Counted from the first letter of the stretch, positions 24,483-32,951 are shown. The stretch: DNA of 37,764 nt from a bacterium (GCA_019753235.1 JAIELF010000075.1:1-37764); one strand, 5' to 3'. A program made the numbers and translations. Notes: generated from the letters alone by a model not told the origin.

Positions 24483-25943
24483 ATGATCTCGATTACAGGC
24501 CGACCGGGTCGACTGTGCGACGGCGTTTCTCGCCGAGAATTGATCGAGATGGGAGGATCGAGTTTGCTCGGCCTCTCCCTGGCCGGCTTCCTTCAGGGGA
24601 AAGCACAGGCAGGGGAATCGGCTCCCGTGGGAGGAGCGGCGCCCGTCGGTGGAGCAGGCTTCGGGAAAGCGAAAAGCGTTATCTTCTGTTTCCTACAAGG
24701 GGGCCCCAGTCATCTCGACATCTGGGATCCCAAGCCCGATGCACCCGACAACATTCGAGGCATCTTCAAACCGATTCAAACCAAAACGCCCGGGCTGATC
24801 TTCTCCGAGCACATGCCTCGCCTCGCCCAGGTGACCGACAAAGTCACGATGATTCAAAGCGTCAGCTACACGCCGGTCGGCCTCTTCAATCACACCGCCG
24901 CCCATTACCAAATGCTGACGGGCTACACCCCCGATAAGGTCTCTCCCTCGGGTCAACTGGAACCTCCCTCGCCGAGAGATTTTCCCAATATCGGGTCGGT
25001 CATCGCCAAACTAAGGCCGACCGGTCAACCGATGTTCCCCGTCGTGCAGATGCCTCGCCCCATGCAAGAGTCCAACGTCATCGGCAAAGCGGGTAACGCC
25101 GGCTTCCTCGGCCGAGCGTTCGACCCATACTTCCTCTTTCAAGATCCCAACCAGCCCCTCAAGATGGATGATCTCGCGCCACGCAGCGACACACCGATCG
25201 CTCGTCTGCAGAAGCGAAGCTCTCTTTGGGAAACGGTCAACAAGGGGATGCCTCAACTGCAAAAGGCGACCGCGTCGTTTGCCCTCAACGATTATTACTC
25301 CCAAGCATTCGATCTGCTTCTTTCCGGCAAGGCCCGCGAAGCCTTCCGTCTTGATGCCGAGACGGCCGAGATGCGCGACCGGTACGGACGAAGCACGTTC
25401 GGCCAATCTTGTTTGTTGGCTCGGCGTCTTGTCGAAGCCGGGACCAAATTCGTGCAGGTCAATTGGCCCGCGGTCGCCAATGGCAACCCGGTCGTTGATG
25501 CCTTTGACACCCATGCGTCCAACTTTGGCCCGCTGAAGGATCTGCACCTTCCGAAGCTGGATCCCGCATTGGCCACCCTGATCGAAGATCTGGACCAACG
25601 AGGACTCTTAGATGAAACCCTCGTCTTAGCGATCGGCGAATTCGGCCGAAGCCCCATCATGGGGGTCTCCACGTCGGGCAATTCTAACTCGCCGGATGGT
25701 CGCGACCATTGGCCTTACTGTTACACCGCCATGATCGCCGGTGCCGGCGTCGGGCGCGGCGTGGCCTACGGCAAAAGCGACAAACATGCGTCGAGCCCCA
25801 TCGACAGCCCCGTTCATCCGACAGAACTGCTTGCGACGATCTACCACGCGGTTGGCTTGGCCCCCGACACCGTTCTGTACAACGATCTCGGTCAGCCCCG
25901 GCCCCTCGTCCAAGCTTCGATCGTCCCGGGCCTGTACGCCTAA
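24483..25943 (+). CDS. DUF1501 protein, alkaline-phosphatase-like fold
   Basis: A 486-residue exported protein of the DUF1501 family, related by fold to sulfatases and alkaline phosphatases. The N-terminus has SRRELIEMGGSSLLGLSLAGFL, a twin-arginine-type signal. The family start VIFCFLQGGPSHLDIWDPKPDAP gives the first metal-site region, and an HTAAHYQMLTGYTP segment follows. LVLAIGEFGRSP and GRDHWPYCYTAMIAGAGVGRG form the last metal-site region. Length is as usual for the family. It follows the DUF1549/1553 gene by 63 bases and ends the cassette. The Tat signal suggests it folds with its cofactor in the cytoplasm before export. Its substrate has not been shown. Confidence 0.94.
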   Translation: MISITGRPGRLCDGVSRRELIEMGGSSLLGLSLAGFLQGKAQAGESAPVGGAAPVGGAGFGKAKSVIFCFLQGGPSHLDIWDPKPDAPDNIRGIFKPIQTKTPGLIFSEHMPRLAQVTDKVTMIQSVSYTPVGLFNHTAAHYQMLTGYTPDKVSPSGQLEPPSPRDFPNIGSVIAKLRPTGQPMFPVVQMPRPMQESNVIGKAGNAGFLGRAFDPYFLFQDPNQPLKMDDLAPRSDTPIARLQKRSSLWETVNKGMPQLQKATASFALNDYYSQAFDLLLSGKAREAFRLDAETAEMRDRYGRSTFGQSCLLARRLVEAGTKFVQVNWPAVANGNPVVDAFDTHASNFGPLKDLHLPKLDPALATLIEDLDQRGLLDETLVLAIGEFGRSPIMGVSTSGNSNSPDGRDHWPYCYTAMIAGAGVGRGVAYGKSDKHASSPIDSPVHPTELLATIYHAVGLAPDTVLYNDLGQPRPLVQASIVPGLYA

Positions 25944-25955
25944 AGCGACCATGAC

Positions 25956-25995
25956 GATTCGCCTCTCTTCCAGAGGCGATCCCTCGTCCTTTTTT
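25956..25995 (+). terminator. Probable intrinsic terminator after the DUF1501 gene
   Basis: CGCCTCT and AGAGGCG pair around a five-base loop, extended by GAT/ATC with one bulged base. A run of six T follows 11 bases after the stem. It lies 13 bases after the stop of the DUF1501 gene and would close the cassette. Confidence 0.5.
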
Positions 25996-26172
25996 CGTGG
26001 CCCTGATCGCTTGATTCTTCCAGCAATCGGCATGCTAGATCCAACTCCGTTTCATGCACAAGCAAAGGACGCGGCATCACCACGAATTCGATCTCTTCTG
26101 TCAAATCGCGAGCTGTTCACTCAGCACGAGTATCTTGATCATGACCCGGTTGAATGGACAGGAGGAGTCAAC

Positions 26173-27003
26173 GTGTTCGGTTTTTTTCGTCGACGCCGGC
26201 GTGCTCGGCTCCGTGCGAAACCTTTCCCGACCGTTTGGCGGAATCATCTCGAGCGGAATGTCGGTTGGTATTCCGTTTTGGAGCCTGCCGAGCGAACCAA
26301 GCTGGAAGGGGATCTCGCCATCTTCCTTACCGAGAAGAATTGGGAGGGGTGCGCGGGTCTGGTTATCACCGATGAAATCAAAGTCACGATTGCGGCGCAA
26401 GCCTCCCTTCTTTCACTCGCATGGAAGGATTTCCACTTCGACGCGGTTATCTCTATCCTCGTTTATCCCGCCGCGTACCGCGCCAAAGGTCGTGAAGAGT
26501 TTGGTGACGCGTTGCCGACCGAGCGCGTCGGCGAAGCCTTTGGAAGGGAAACGGTGGTTCTCTCCTGGCGGGACTCCCGCGCTGATGCGCGCGGGGCGCG
26601 CGATGGCCGAAACGTCGTCCTCCACGAGTTCGCTCACATTCTCGACATGGAAGATGGGTTGCCGGACGGCGTACCGCATCTGAACTCCGATTCCCTTCGA
26701 GCGACGTGGCGAACATGTATCCATCGAGAAATAGAACGGATGCAGCAGTCCCTCCTCGCGAGAAGGGGGACGCTGCTGGACCCCTACGCTGTCGAGAGTC
26801 CACCCGAGTTCTTCGCGGTGGCGACCGAGAGCTTCTTTGAACTCGCTCTCGATTTCCAAAGGGAAATGCCCGAGTTCTATCGCTTGATGAGCGATTACTA
26901 CGGGCAAGACCCCGCTCGCCGCTGGCCCGCGCCGGGCGAGACCGAGAGCGAAAATGCTGCCGACAACGATCAGGGGGCCGAGGGGCTTTGGCCCATCCGG
27001 TAG
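26173..27003 (+). CDS. mtfA: MtfA-like zinc peptidase (M90 family)
   Basis: A 276-residue cytoplasmic zinc peptidase related to E. coli MtfA (about 265 residues). The active site is HEFAH at 151-155, and Glu212 in PPEFFAVATESFFE is the likely third ligand, matching the Glu of MtfA. The AVISILVYPAAY segment and DPYAVESP also fit. The start is a GTG at 26173, five bases after a perfect GGAGGAG at 26161-26167; upstream ATGs in the frame run into the DUF1501 gene or lack a ribosome site. In E. coli MtfA acts with the Mlc regulator of the glucose PTS; no PTS gene is seen here, so its target is probably different. The last 34 bases overlap the opposing phosphoesterase gene. Confidence 0.9.
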   Translation: MFGFFRRRRRARLRAKPFPTVWRNHLERNVGWYSVLEPAERTKLEGDLAIFLTEKNWEGCAGLVITDEIKVTIAAQASLLSLAWKDFHFDAVISILVYPAAYRAKGREEFGDALPTERVGEAFGRETVVLSWRDSRADARGARDGRNVVLHEFAHILDMEDGLPDGVPHLNSDSLRATWRTCIHREIERMQQSLLARRGTLLDPYAVESPPEFFAVATESFFELALDFQREMPEFYRLMSDYYGQDPARRWPAPGETESENAADNDQGAEGLWPIR

Positions 27004-29480
27004 GCGATGGCTCGTCGGACCGCGGGGGGCATGGGGGCGTTCTCGCCCTTGATCGCCCGCCAAAGAATCTCGTTCATCTCGAAATCATCGATCAGGTCGT
27101 ACTCCGAGAAATCCATCTTCGCGCTTCGCTCGGCACCGTAACTGAGAAGCGTGTTCTTTAGATTGAGATCAATCCTCGGCGGTTCATGGGTGTACGGTTC
27201 GAGGTTGGGTTTATCGGTAAAGCTTCGGAACATCGCCGTCGCGGCCGCATCGTACTGGCTGAGGGGATCCAGGCCCAGAATCAACTCGATCGTGCGGAGC
27301 ATGCTGACGGTGCTGTACTGGGTGCTGTCGATGTATCTTCGTTTCGTGTAGGGGCTGATCACCAGGCCAATGGTCCGGTGAGCATCGACATGATCAGGGC
27401 CATTCTGAGCATCATCCTCGATCATAAAGATCGCGACATTGGGCCAGATCTTCGAATGACTCACCGCCTCGACCAGTCGGCCGACCGCTAAATCATTGCT
27501 CGCCACGCACGCTTCGGGGGTGAATGTCCCTGGAGCGGTCCCGGTGGTGTGATCTTCGCCCAGGCTCATCACGATCATGCGCGGCAGCGAATCGGTTTTG
27601 AGATACTCGTTGAACTCTTCAATGAACGTGTCGACATTGTCTGGATCGCGCGGCCGAGTCCCTGGAACACGTGGCAATCCAAATTTAGGAGAGATATGAC
27701 CAATGAGGCCTGGGACGCGGGCTTCCATCGTCACCGAGCCATCGGCCTGGCTGACCCGGTTGCCGTACTCGCCGTAGTTTCGGTAGGAAACGCCAGCTCT
27801 CTTACATGCATCCCAGATGTAGCCCGAGGGGCTTCGGCTTAAGTCGGCATCGTCATCGTCGTCGATCCCGGCCCGGCCGGAATAGGTCAGCATCCAATCG
27901 CGCGCGATCCAGTCCGTGTTGTAGGCCATCGTCGACCAGGGATGACCATCGCGCGATACTTGCCCGTTGCAGTACAGGTTATCGAGCAGCACAAACTCCT
28001 TGGCGAGCTTGTGGGCATTCGGCGTCACCTCTTCACCAAACATCAAAAGAGACGGGTCGCCGTTACCGCCGGGAATATCGCTGAAGACTTGGTCGTACGT
28101 ACGATTCTCTTTGATGATGTAGATGACGTGCGTGATCGGCGAGGCTTCGCCTACTTTCGTTGGAATGACTGTTTTCTCTGAGTATTTGGCTCCGGAAAGA
28201 AGGTCATCGGAGTAGGGGCAGTTCTTATAGACCTGCGCGGTGTACTCGCGCAGCTTCTCTTCGCCGGGAATGGGGACGATTGAAAGAGCCCCCGACAGCG
28301 TCGTACCGATGTAAGGGTACGGAAGCTTTCGTTTGGGCCGACCTTCCCCTTCTTTGGGCTCCTCCTCTTTGACTTGGCCGAATGGATTGGCTTTCGACTG
28401 AAGACCCTTGCCGACGCCAACAAGCAGATTCTTCCCGTCGCGTGTCACTGCCAGCGAGGTCGGATACCAACCGGTCGGGATAAAGCCGCGAACTTGGCTC
28501 TTCGCAGGTTCTTCGATTTCGATCACCGCAACACAGTTGTTATCGGCATTCGCGACAAAGAGGGTCTCTCCATCAGGCGTGATGGCAAGCGCTTCGGGCG
28601 TGCTTCCTTCGGGAGCTTTCGGAAACAACGTCGTCATGATCGTCTCGATCACGACGCCCCGACTGGAATCAATCACTGCGACGCTGTTGCTGCTCGCGCA
28701 AACAACAAAGAGACGATCGTCCTTGGGATGCCGAACAATCTGCGTCGGGTGCTCGCCGACCGCGATGCGGGCATCCACCTGAAAAGTCTCTGGATCGACG
28801 ACAATGACCTGTCGCTTGGCCCAATCAGAAACATAGAGGTACCGACCATCGGGCCCAATGGCGATGTCATAAGGACGGACGCCGATGGCCCCTTCGCGGG
28901 TCGCCTTCTCTCCGGACAGGTCGATGGCGGAGATGGTCCCCTGCTCGACATCCAGCGAATAGAGTAGACCTCGCCCCTCATCAAGAGCCAGTCCACCACG
29001 AAACATCTTGTCCGGTCGAACGCCCTCTTTTTTGAATTGAAGCGTTTTAGGTGTCGGCAGCATCGAGAGATCCTGGCCTGCCAGACCCAGATTCAAAATC
29101 GACGAAGCTCCACCGCCGGCCCACCAGACTCTTTTCTCATCCCCCGAGACGACCAGGCCGAACCAGCTTTGATAAGCCGAGACTTTGTCAACAATCGACT
29201 TCGATTCGAGGCTCACCACCGAGAGCTGATGCATGTTGAACCCGTTCGATGCCACGAGCACATGCTTCCCGTCAGCAAGCGGGTGAATGTTGAGGACGAG
29301 ATCCGGCAGAACGACGTGCTCGCCGGCCGGCGTAAGATGCCAACCGTTGGGGAGCATAAAACCGTTGGTCGTCGGGCCGGCATACTGTTTCTTCTCGGGA
29401 ACAGCCGACTCATCCGCGAAGAGCGTTCCCCCCAGCACGAATCCCAACGCCGCCAACAAATGACCGGTCCGAACCAACAT
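26970..29480 (-). CDS. Beta-propeller / phosphoesterase fusion protein
   Basis: An 836-residue exported protein with two parts. After the signal peptide (MLVRTGHLLAALGFVLGGTLFA) a YncE-like seven-bladed propeller spans about residues 30-390, with blades such as RPYDIAIGPDGRYLYVSDWAKRQVIVVD. From about 445 a phosphoesterase domain of the acid-phosphatase/phospholipase C type begins with THVIYIIKENRTYDQVFSD. It continues with LYCNGQVSRDGHPWS, FMIEDDAQNGPDHVDAHR and a C-terminal LGLDPLSQYDAAATAM. The ATG at 29480 has GGAG eight bases upstream; the longer in-frame start lacks one. Similar fusions are frequent in planctomycetes and acidobacteria. It probably acts on a phosphate ester outside the cytoplasm, substrate unknown. 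Its 3' end overlaps the opposing mtfA gene by 34 bases. Confidence 0.9.
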   Translation of the reverse strand: MLVRTGHLLAALGFVLGGTLFADESAVPEKKQYAGPTTNGFMLPNGWHLTPAGEHVVLPDLVLNIHPLADGKHVLVASNGFNMHQLSVVSLESKSIVDKVSAYQSWFGLVVSGDEKRVWWAGGGASSILNLGLAGQDLSMLPTPKTLQFKKEGVRPDKMFRGGLALDEGRGLLYSLDVEQGTISAIDLSGEKATREGAIGVRPYDIAIGPDGRYLYVSDWAKRQVIVVDPETFQVDARIAVGEHPTQIVRHPKDDRLFVVCASSNSVAVIDSSRGVVIETIMTTLFPKAPEGSTPEALAITPDGETLFVANADNNCVAVIEIEEPAKSQVRGFIPTGWYPTSLAVTRDGKNLLVGVGKGLQSKANPFGQVKEEEPKEGEGRPKRKLPYPYIGTTLSGALSIVPIPGEEKLREYTAQVYKNCPYSDDLLSGAKYSEKTVIPTKVGEASPITHVIYIIKENRTYDQVFSDIPGGNGDPSLLMFGEEVTPNAHKLAKEFVLLDNLYCNGQVSRDGHPWSTMAYNTDWIARDWMLTYSGRAGIDDDDDADLSRSPSGYIWDACKRAGVSYRNYGEYGNRVSQADGSVTMEARVPGLIGHISPKFGLPRVPGTRPRDPDNVDTFIEEFNEYLKTDSLPRMIVMSLGEDHTTGTAPGTFTPEACVASNDLAVGRLVEAVSHSKIWPNVAIFMIEDDAQNGPDHVDAHRTIGLVISPYTKRRYIDSTQYSTVSMLRTIELILGLDPLSQYDAAATAMFRSFTDKPNLEPYTHEPPRIDLNLKNTLLSYGAERSAKMDFSEYDLIDDFEMNEILWRAIKGENAPMPPAVRRAIAYRMGQSPSAP

Positions 29481-29631
29481 GCATGATCTCCTGCCACCGC
29501 GACTTGGGCGGTAGGCTTGCTCCAACCTGATAGTTCCGCCATGCCCCTTGGACTACTGGAGATTCGCGAAACAGCCTAGCAAAGTCAAGCAAGTGATTGA
29601 TAAAGGTCCGATGAAGTGCGGGGCCAGGCAG

Positions 29632-29669
29632 AAAAAAAGACGCTCGCGGGCTCATCGGTCCCGCGAGCG
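29632..29669 (-). terminator. Strong intrinsic terminator of the metallopeptidase gene
   Basis: On the minus strand the perfect 10-base-pair stem CGCTCGCGGG/CCCGCGAGCG with a nine-base loop is followed by TCTTTTTTT. It sits 31 bases after the metallopeptidase stop. This is the clearest terminator in the window and separates that gene from the downstream phosphoesterase gene. Confidence 0.9.
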
Positions 29670-29699
29670 CACTCATTCACGAAATGGGTCTATTCGAAT

Positions 29700-31340
29700 T
29701 CAGCAAGACTTGGATCGCCGGCGAATCGCCCCGATCACAAAGAACACCCCACCCATGCCGGTCATCACCACCGTGGAAGTTTCGGGGATGACGGTCAGCT
29801 CGTTGAGAGAGCTCCAGTACCATCCTTCGTCCGTTCCCGGGGCCGCAAAGCCAAGCTGAGCGGCGCTATTGAGTGCTGCCCAAAAGTACTTGCCCGGCGT
29901 CAAGGGCTGGTCGGGGCGCCAACTATGATTGGTAACGCCGATCGTGTCGGTGATGGGATCCGAAGAAGCGACGATCAGCGACTTCAGCTCATCAATGATC
30001 ACAAACTTCAGCTTGGTCGAGCGATCGTCGTTCCCCTCGGCAAATTCAAGCAGCGGACGAGCGACGACCTTCCCGTCTGTGATCGGTGCCCCGGCAATGT
30101 TGTACTCTTGAAGAGTTTCGCCTAGTGTCCCGAGGATTTCATACTTGTAGGCATCAACGGCAAGCCCCAACTTGGTCGGATCGGCCAGTGCCGACGTGGC
30201 CAGGTTGTCCCAGAAATCCTTGAAGGTGTCGGCACCTTTCATGAGCTTGAGCGTTTCTACCGAGCCCCAGTTCAGCTTGTCGGATCCAACGGTATAGCCG
30301 TCGCTATCGCTGTCATAGACGTCCCATAAAACGCGAAGAGTACTCATCTCGTCCCCTTCCCCCCGCACCGGCCCGTTGGCTCCGACTTCGGTCCCATTGT
30401 TCTCGGCACTCACTCGGAAGCCGACGTTATCGGCGTCGTTTTGCGTCGTAGCCGTTACGGGTGTGTTGAACGTGTCGTAGTCGGAATTGACATCTTTCGC
30501 GGGCAATCCCGGTATCGAAGCATTCAGGTTGCCATCCTTAACGGCCATCAATTCTAAAAAGGTGGCGACACCTTCGCCGTACGACAGCCGAGCCCCAGGT
30601 GCCGGGTCCGCCGGGTTGATGTTCTGCGAACCGAAGTTGTGCGGACCGCCGAAGTCTCCATCGAGATTGTTGTGAAAAGCAATGTGGTGGCCGGTCTCGT
30701 GCAGGATGGTGTCCCACGAGGCCCATGCCTTCGGGTTGAGCGTCATCGTAGAAGTTGTTTCATCGTAAAACGAACCATTCGTTGTGGTGGCGTCGTACTT
30801 GATCGTGAGATTAGGAAAGGTCAGCCCCTTGCCGACGTAATAATCGCGCATGAACTTGACCGCCTGCATCACACCCAAAGCAGTCCCAGCATAGTCCGTG
30901 TTGTCGACCGTGTAGGTGAAGCTTTTATTGCCCGGAGGATCGGGCACGTCAAACGTCCCCGTCGCTGGCCAAACTTTGGAATAGACAGTTCCACCGGCAT
31001 CTTGAATCTGAGCATACGACGTTACTCCTGCTCCAAGAAACGACTGCACCGTGCCGCGAAATTCTGTCTGCGAATCAAACGGAATGAGATCGGAACCACT
31101 GAACGAGGAGATACCTGTCGCGGAACTCGTGAAGCCGGTACCGGCGGGTTCCGTCCCCAAAAGATCGACCTCGACGCCGGTGGTCCATGTGCTTCGCAAC
31201 GGGTGAACGCCACCGTTTCGGTCTGTCCATTGAAAGGTGACATTGGCGATGCCGAAGGCATCTGCCCAAGCCAACACTGGAGAAAGCATCAGGCAGAACG
31301 TGGCAATACGCCATGCTCGCCGGGAATTGGAAACGAACAT
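29700..31340 (-). CDS. PEP-CTERM-anchored HExxH metallopeptidase
   Basis: A 546-residue exported protein. The signal peptide spans 1-27 (FCLMLSPVLAWADA). The zinc motif HETGHH is at 214-219, and Glu256 in YGEGVATFLEL is the probable third ligand, so it resembles gluzincin peptidases. Residues 30-200 are beta-rich and may be a prodomain or binding domain. The C-terminus, IPETSTVVMTGMGGVFFVIG followed by RRRSKSC, is a PEP-CTERM sorting signal with Pro-Glu-Thr, a hydrophobic helix and a basic end, normally cut by an exosortase. No exosortase is in the window. A GAGGAGG site five bases before the ATG fixes the start. It ends in a strong terminator and is preceded by a long leader, so it is transcribed alone. 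Confidence 0.87.
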   Translation of the reverse strand: MFVSNSRRAWRIATFCLMLSPVLAWADAFGIANVTFQWTDRNGGVHPLRSTWTTGVEVDLLGTEPAGTGFTSSATGISSFSGSDLIPFDSQTEFRGTVQSFLGAGVTSYAQIQDAGGTVYSKVWPATGTFDVPDPPGNKSFTYTVDNTDYAGTALGVMQAVKFMRDYYVGKGLTFPNLTIKYDATTTNGSFYDETTSTMTLNPKAWASWDTILHETGHHIAFHNNLDGDFGGPHNFGSQNINPADPAPGARLSYGEGVATFLELMAVKDGNLNASIPGLPAKDVNSDYDTFNTPVTATTQNDADNVGFRVSAENNGTEVGANGPVRGEGDEMSTLRVLWDVYDSDSDGYTVGSDKLNWGSVETLKLMKGADTFKDFWDNLATSALADPTKLGLAVDAYKYEILGTLGETLQEYNIAGAPITDGKVVARPLLEFAEGNDDRSTKLKFVIIDELKSLIVASSDPITDTIGVTNHSWRPDQPLTPGKYFWAALNSAAQLGFAAPGTDEGWYWSSLNELTVIPETSTVVMTGMGGVFFVIGAIRRRSKSC

Positions 31341-31609
31341 AAAGGCCTCCTCGGACGTCCGGAGATGGACGCAGAACAGATGGATGTGTTGATCAAAGCA
31401 ACGAACCAAGATCGCCAGAAAGGCGAATCAATGGATCACGACGATCGAATCATCGACACTCATTCGGCAATCCGGATGACACACGAATGAATTCTCGACG
31501 CATCGCCCGCATACAAACCGCCACGTCGTTCGAGTTTGTTCAAGCCACCCTCTTGAGATGTGTTCGTGGGTAGCGACAGACAAACCAGGAGCAACGCTTT
31601 TCGAGGCTG

Positions 31610-31639
31610 ATCATACTGAGAGGTAGAAATGAAACGCAA
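31610..31639 (-). promoter_or_regulatory. Probable sigma-70-type promoter of the metallopeptidase gene
   Basis: On the minus strand TTGCGT (31634-31639) and TATGAT (31610-31615) are separated by 18 bases in a locally AT-rich segment. Transcription would start near 31603, giving a leader of about 260 bases before the peptidase ATG at 31340. Confidence 0.5.
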
Positions 31640-31730
31640 GTGATTTAAATGGGCTAATTCGTTCATTTTTCGCAGATGAGAACACGGATGAGGACAGGAT
31701 CAGCGAGGGATGGGGATGTCTTGAAACACC

Positions 31731-31761
31731 ATCGGCCGAGCCCACAAGAGGCCCGGCCGAT
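31731..31761 (-). terminator. Hairpin after the desaturase gene
   Basis: ATCGGCCG and CGGCCGAT form a perfect eight-base-pair stem with a 15-base loop that can add GCC/GGC pairs. It begins 26 bases after the desaturase stop. Only a short TGTTT follows, so termination may be partial. Confidence 0.5.
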
Positions 31762-31787
31762 CGGCTTTCAAGTCGTTCTGGATTGGC

Positions 31788-32768
31788 TTAACTCTTCGCG
31801 AGTTTGGGTGTCCCCTTGCGGGTCGCGTCGGGAAGCTTGTCGTTGACGTCCCAAGCTTGACCCAGCGACTTCAACAGCAGAATCACGCCGTAGGTGGTGT
31901 CGAATTCCCACCACTGATGGCCGGCCCGAGCGACGCGCGGGTAGGCATGGTGATTGTTGTGCCAACCTTCGCCGCCGGTCACGAGAGCGACCCACCAAAG
32001 GTTTCGACTATCGTCGCCCGTTTCATACGTGCGATATCCCCAAAGATGCGTGGCAGAGTTGACAAACCAAGTCGCGTGATAGGTGATCACCACTCGCACA
32101 CACAAACCCCAAAGCAACCAGGGAAGCCCACCGATCGCGAGCATGGCGATTCCGAAGGCGACCGTCCACCAAACGAACGTCTTCTCGAAGAATTGGATCA
32201 TCGGATCCTTGACGAGGTCGGGACAGACTTTGTTGACAAACACGGGATCTTTCGACCGATGGTTATCGATTAAAAGCCAAATCATGTGCGACCACCACTT
32301 GCCATGGCGAGGCGAGTGAGGATCCCCGTCTTTATCCGAGCGAGCATGATGCACTCGGTGCGTTGCCGCCCACATGAGGGGACTCCCCTGCATGCTCAAA
32401 ACGCCAAGCATGTAGACAAAGAACTCGGCCGGCCGAGAAAGCTTGAAACTTCGGTGAGCCAAATATCGGTGATAGCCCAGCGTGACGCCGACCGTACCGG
32501 TCAGCCAATAAAACGCGAGACAAACACCCAGGGCCGACCACGTAAAAAAGAACGGCGCGACCAAACAACCAAGATGCATCGCCGCCATCCAGCCGACCAC
32601 AACGAAGTCCGCGTTCGACAGACCAATGGACTGGGTTCGGAACGTATCCCGAAGGATTTTCTGTGTCCCCTTGCCCGTCTTGGTCATCGGACGCTCGACT
32701 CGAACCTCGTTCGAAGTCTCGTCTTCGTCCCAGCCCATTTCCGGCTTTTCGAGCAGCGTCGATCCCAT
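31788..32768 (-). CDS. Delta-9-type acyl-CoA/acyl-lipid desaturase
   Basis: A 326-residue integral membrane di-iron enzyme that inserts a double bond in saturated acyl chains, making membranes more fluid. The three histidine boxes are present: HRYLAH (100-105), HRVHH (137-141) and HNNHH (270-274). NSATHLWG near 237-244 holds a further His. Hydrophobic segments at about 54-78, 80-97, 115-130 and 200-230 give the usual membrane hairpins. A GAAGGAGG site eight bases before the ATG at 32768 fixes the start, although an in-frame ATG lies at 32831. Reductant would come from a ferredoxin, cytochrome b5-like or reductase partner not adjacent here. It lies directly downstream of a two-component pair, which suggests control of lipid desaturation by that system. 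Confidence 0.94.
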   Translation of the reverse strand: MGSTLLEKPEMGWDEDETSNEVRVERPMTKTGKGTQKILRDTFRTQSIGLSNADFVVVGWMAAMHLGCLVAPFFFTWSALGVCLAFYWLTGTVGVTLGYHRYLAHRSFKLSRPAEFFVYMLGVLSMQGSPLMWAATHRVHHARSDKDGDPHSPRHGKWWSHMIWLLIDNHRSKDPVFVNKVCPDLVKDPMIQFFEKTFVWWTVAFGIAMLAIGGLPWLLWGLCVRVVITYHATWFVNSATHLWGYRTYETGDDSRNLWWVALVTGGEGWHNNHHAYPRVARAGHQWWEFDTTYGVILLLKSLGQAWDVNDKLPDATRKGTPKLAKS

Positions 32769-32876
32769 CCCGCGAACCTCCTTCTGGCTCTGCCTGAGCC
32801 GACTTGGCCGATCGCCTGTGTTGGCTAACATCGGCTTCCTTCCTTGGGAAGCATAAAGGTCTCTGAGGTTCGTGGG

Positions 32877-32903
32877 GTCATATTCATGTCACTGGAATGT
32901 CAA
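32877..32903 (-). promoter_or_regulatory. Promoter candidate for the desaturase gene
   Basis: On the minus strand TTGACA (32898-32903) and TATGAC (32877-32882) are separated by 15 bases, slightly short for sigma-70 spacing. It lies in an AT-rich gap after the response regulator. Transcription would begin about 100 bases before the desaturase ATG. The short spacer is compatible with activator dependence, which is an inference. Confidence 0.4.
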
Positions 32904-32908
32904 AGTTT

Positions 32909-32946
32909 GGTAACAACCGCAAGTCATTACCATCAATAATCTTGCG
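32909..32946 (-). promoter_or_regulatory. Overlapping alternative hairpins between regulator and desaturase
   Basis: Two mutually exclusive stems are possible. CGCAAG/CTTGCG (32918-32923 with 32941-32946) extends with ATTA/TAAT. GGTAA/TTACC (32909-32913 with 32927-32931) uses some of the same bases. The segment begins six bases after the response-regulator stop and ends just before the -35-like TTGACA of the desaturase. It may be a terminator, an operator for the OmpR-type regulator, or both. Confidence 0.4.
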
Positions 32947-32951
32947 TAACT

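Larger units (their letters stand above)
31341..31787 (-). other. 447-base gap: desaturase terminator, promoter and leader of the peptidase
   Basis: In transcription order this gap contains the hairpin after the desaturase gene, an AT-rich stretch, a promoter-like sequence at 31610-31639, and about 260 bases of probable untranslated leader before the metallopeptidase. A 68-codon minus ORF (31460-31666) crosses the promoter and has no good ribosome site, so I do not call it a gene. Confidence 0.5.

Noticed and set aside
25741..26172. Longer N-terminus for the MtfA-like peptidase
   Set aside because: It runs inside the DUF1501 gene and through its terminator; the GTG at 26173 has a perfect ribosome site and gives the family length.
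30639..31490. 283-codon plus-strand ORF opposite the metallopeptidase
   Set aside because: It is antisense to a gene with signal peptide, zinc motif and sorting signal. Composition is Arg/Cys-rich, as in shadow frames of GC-rich genes.
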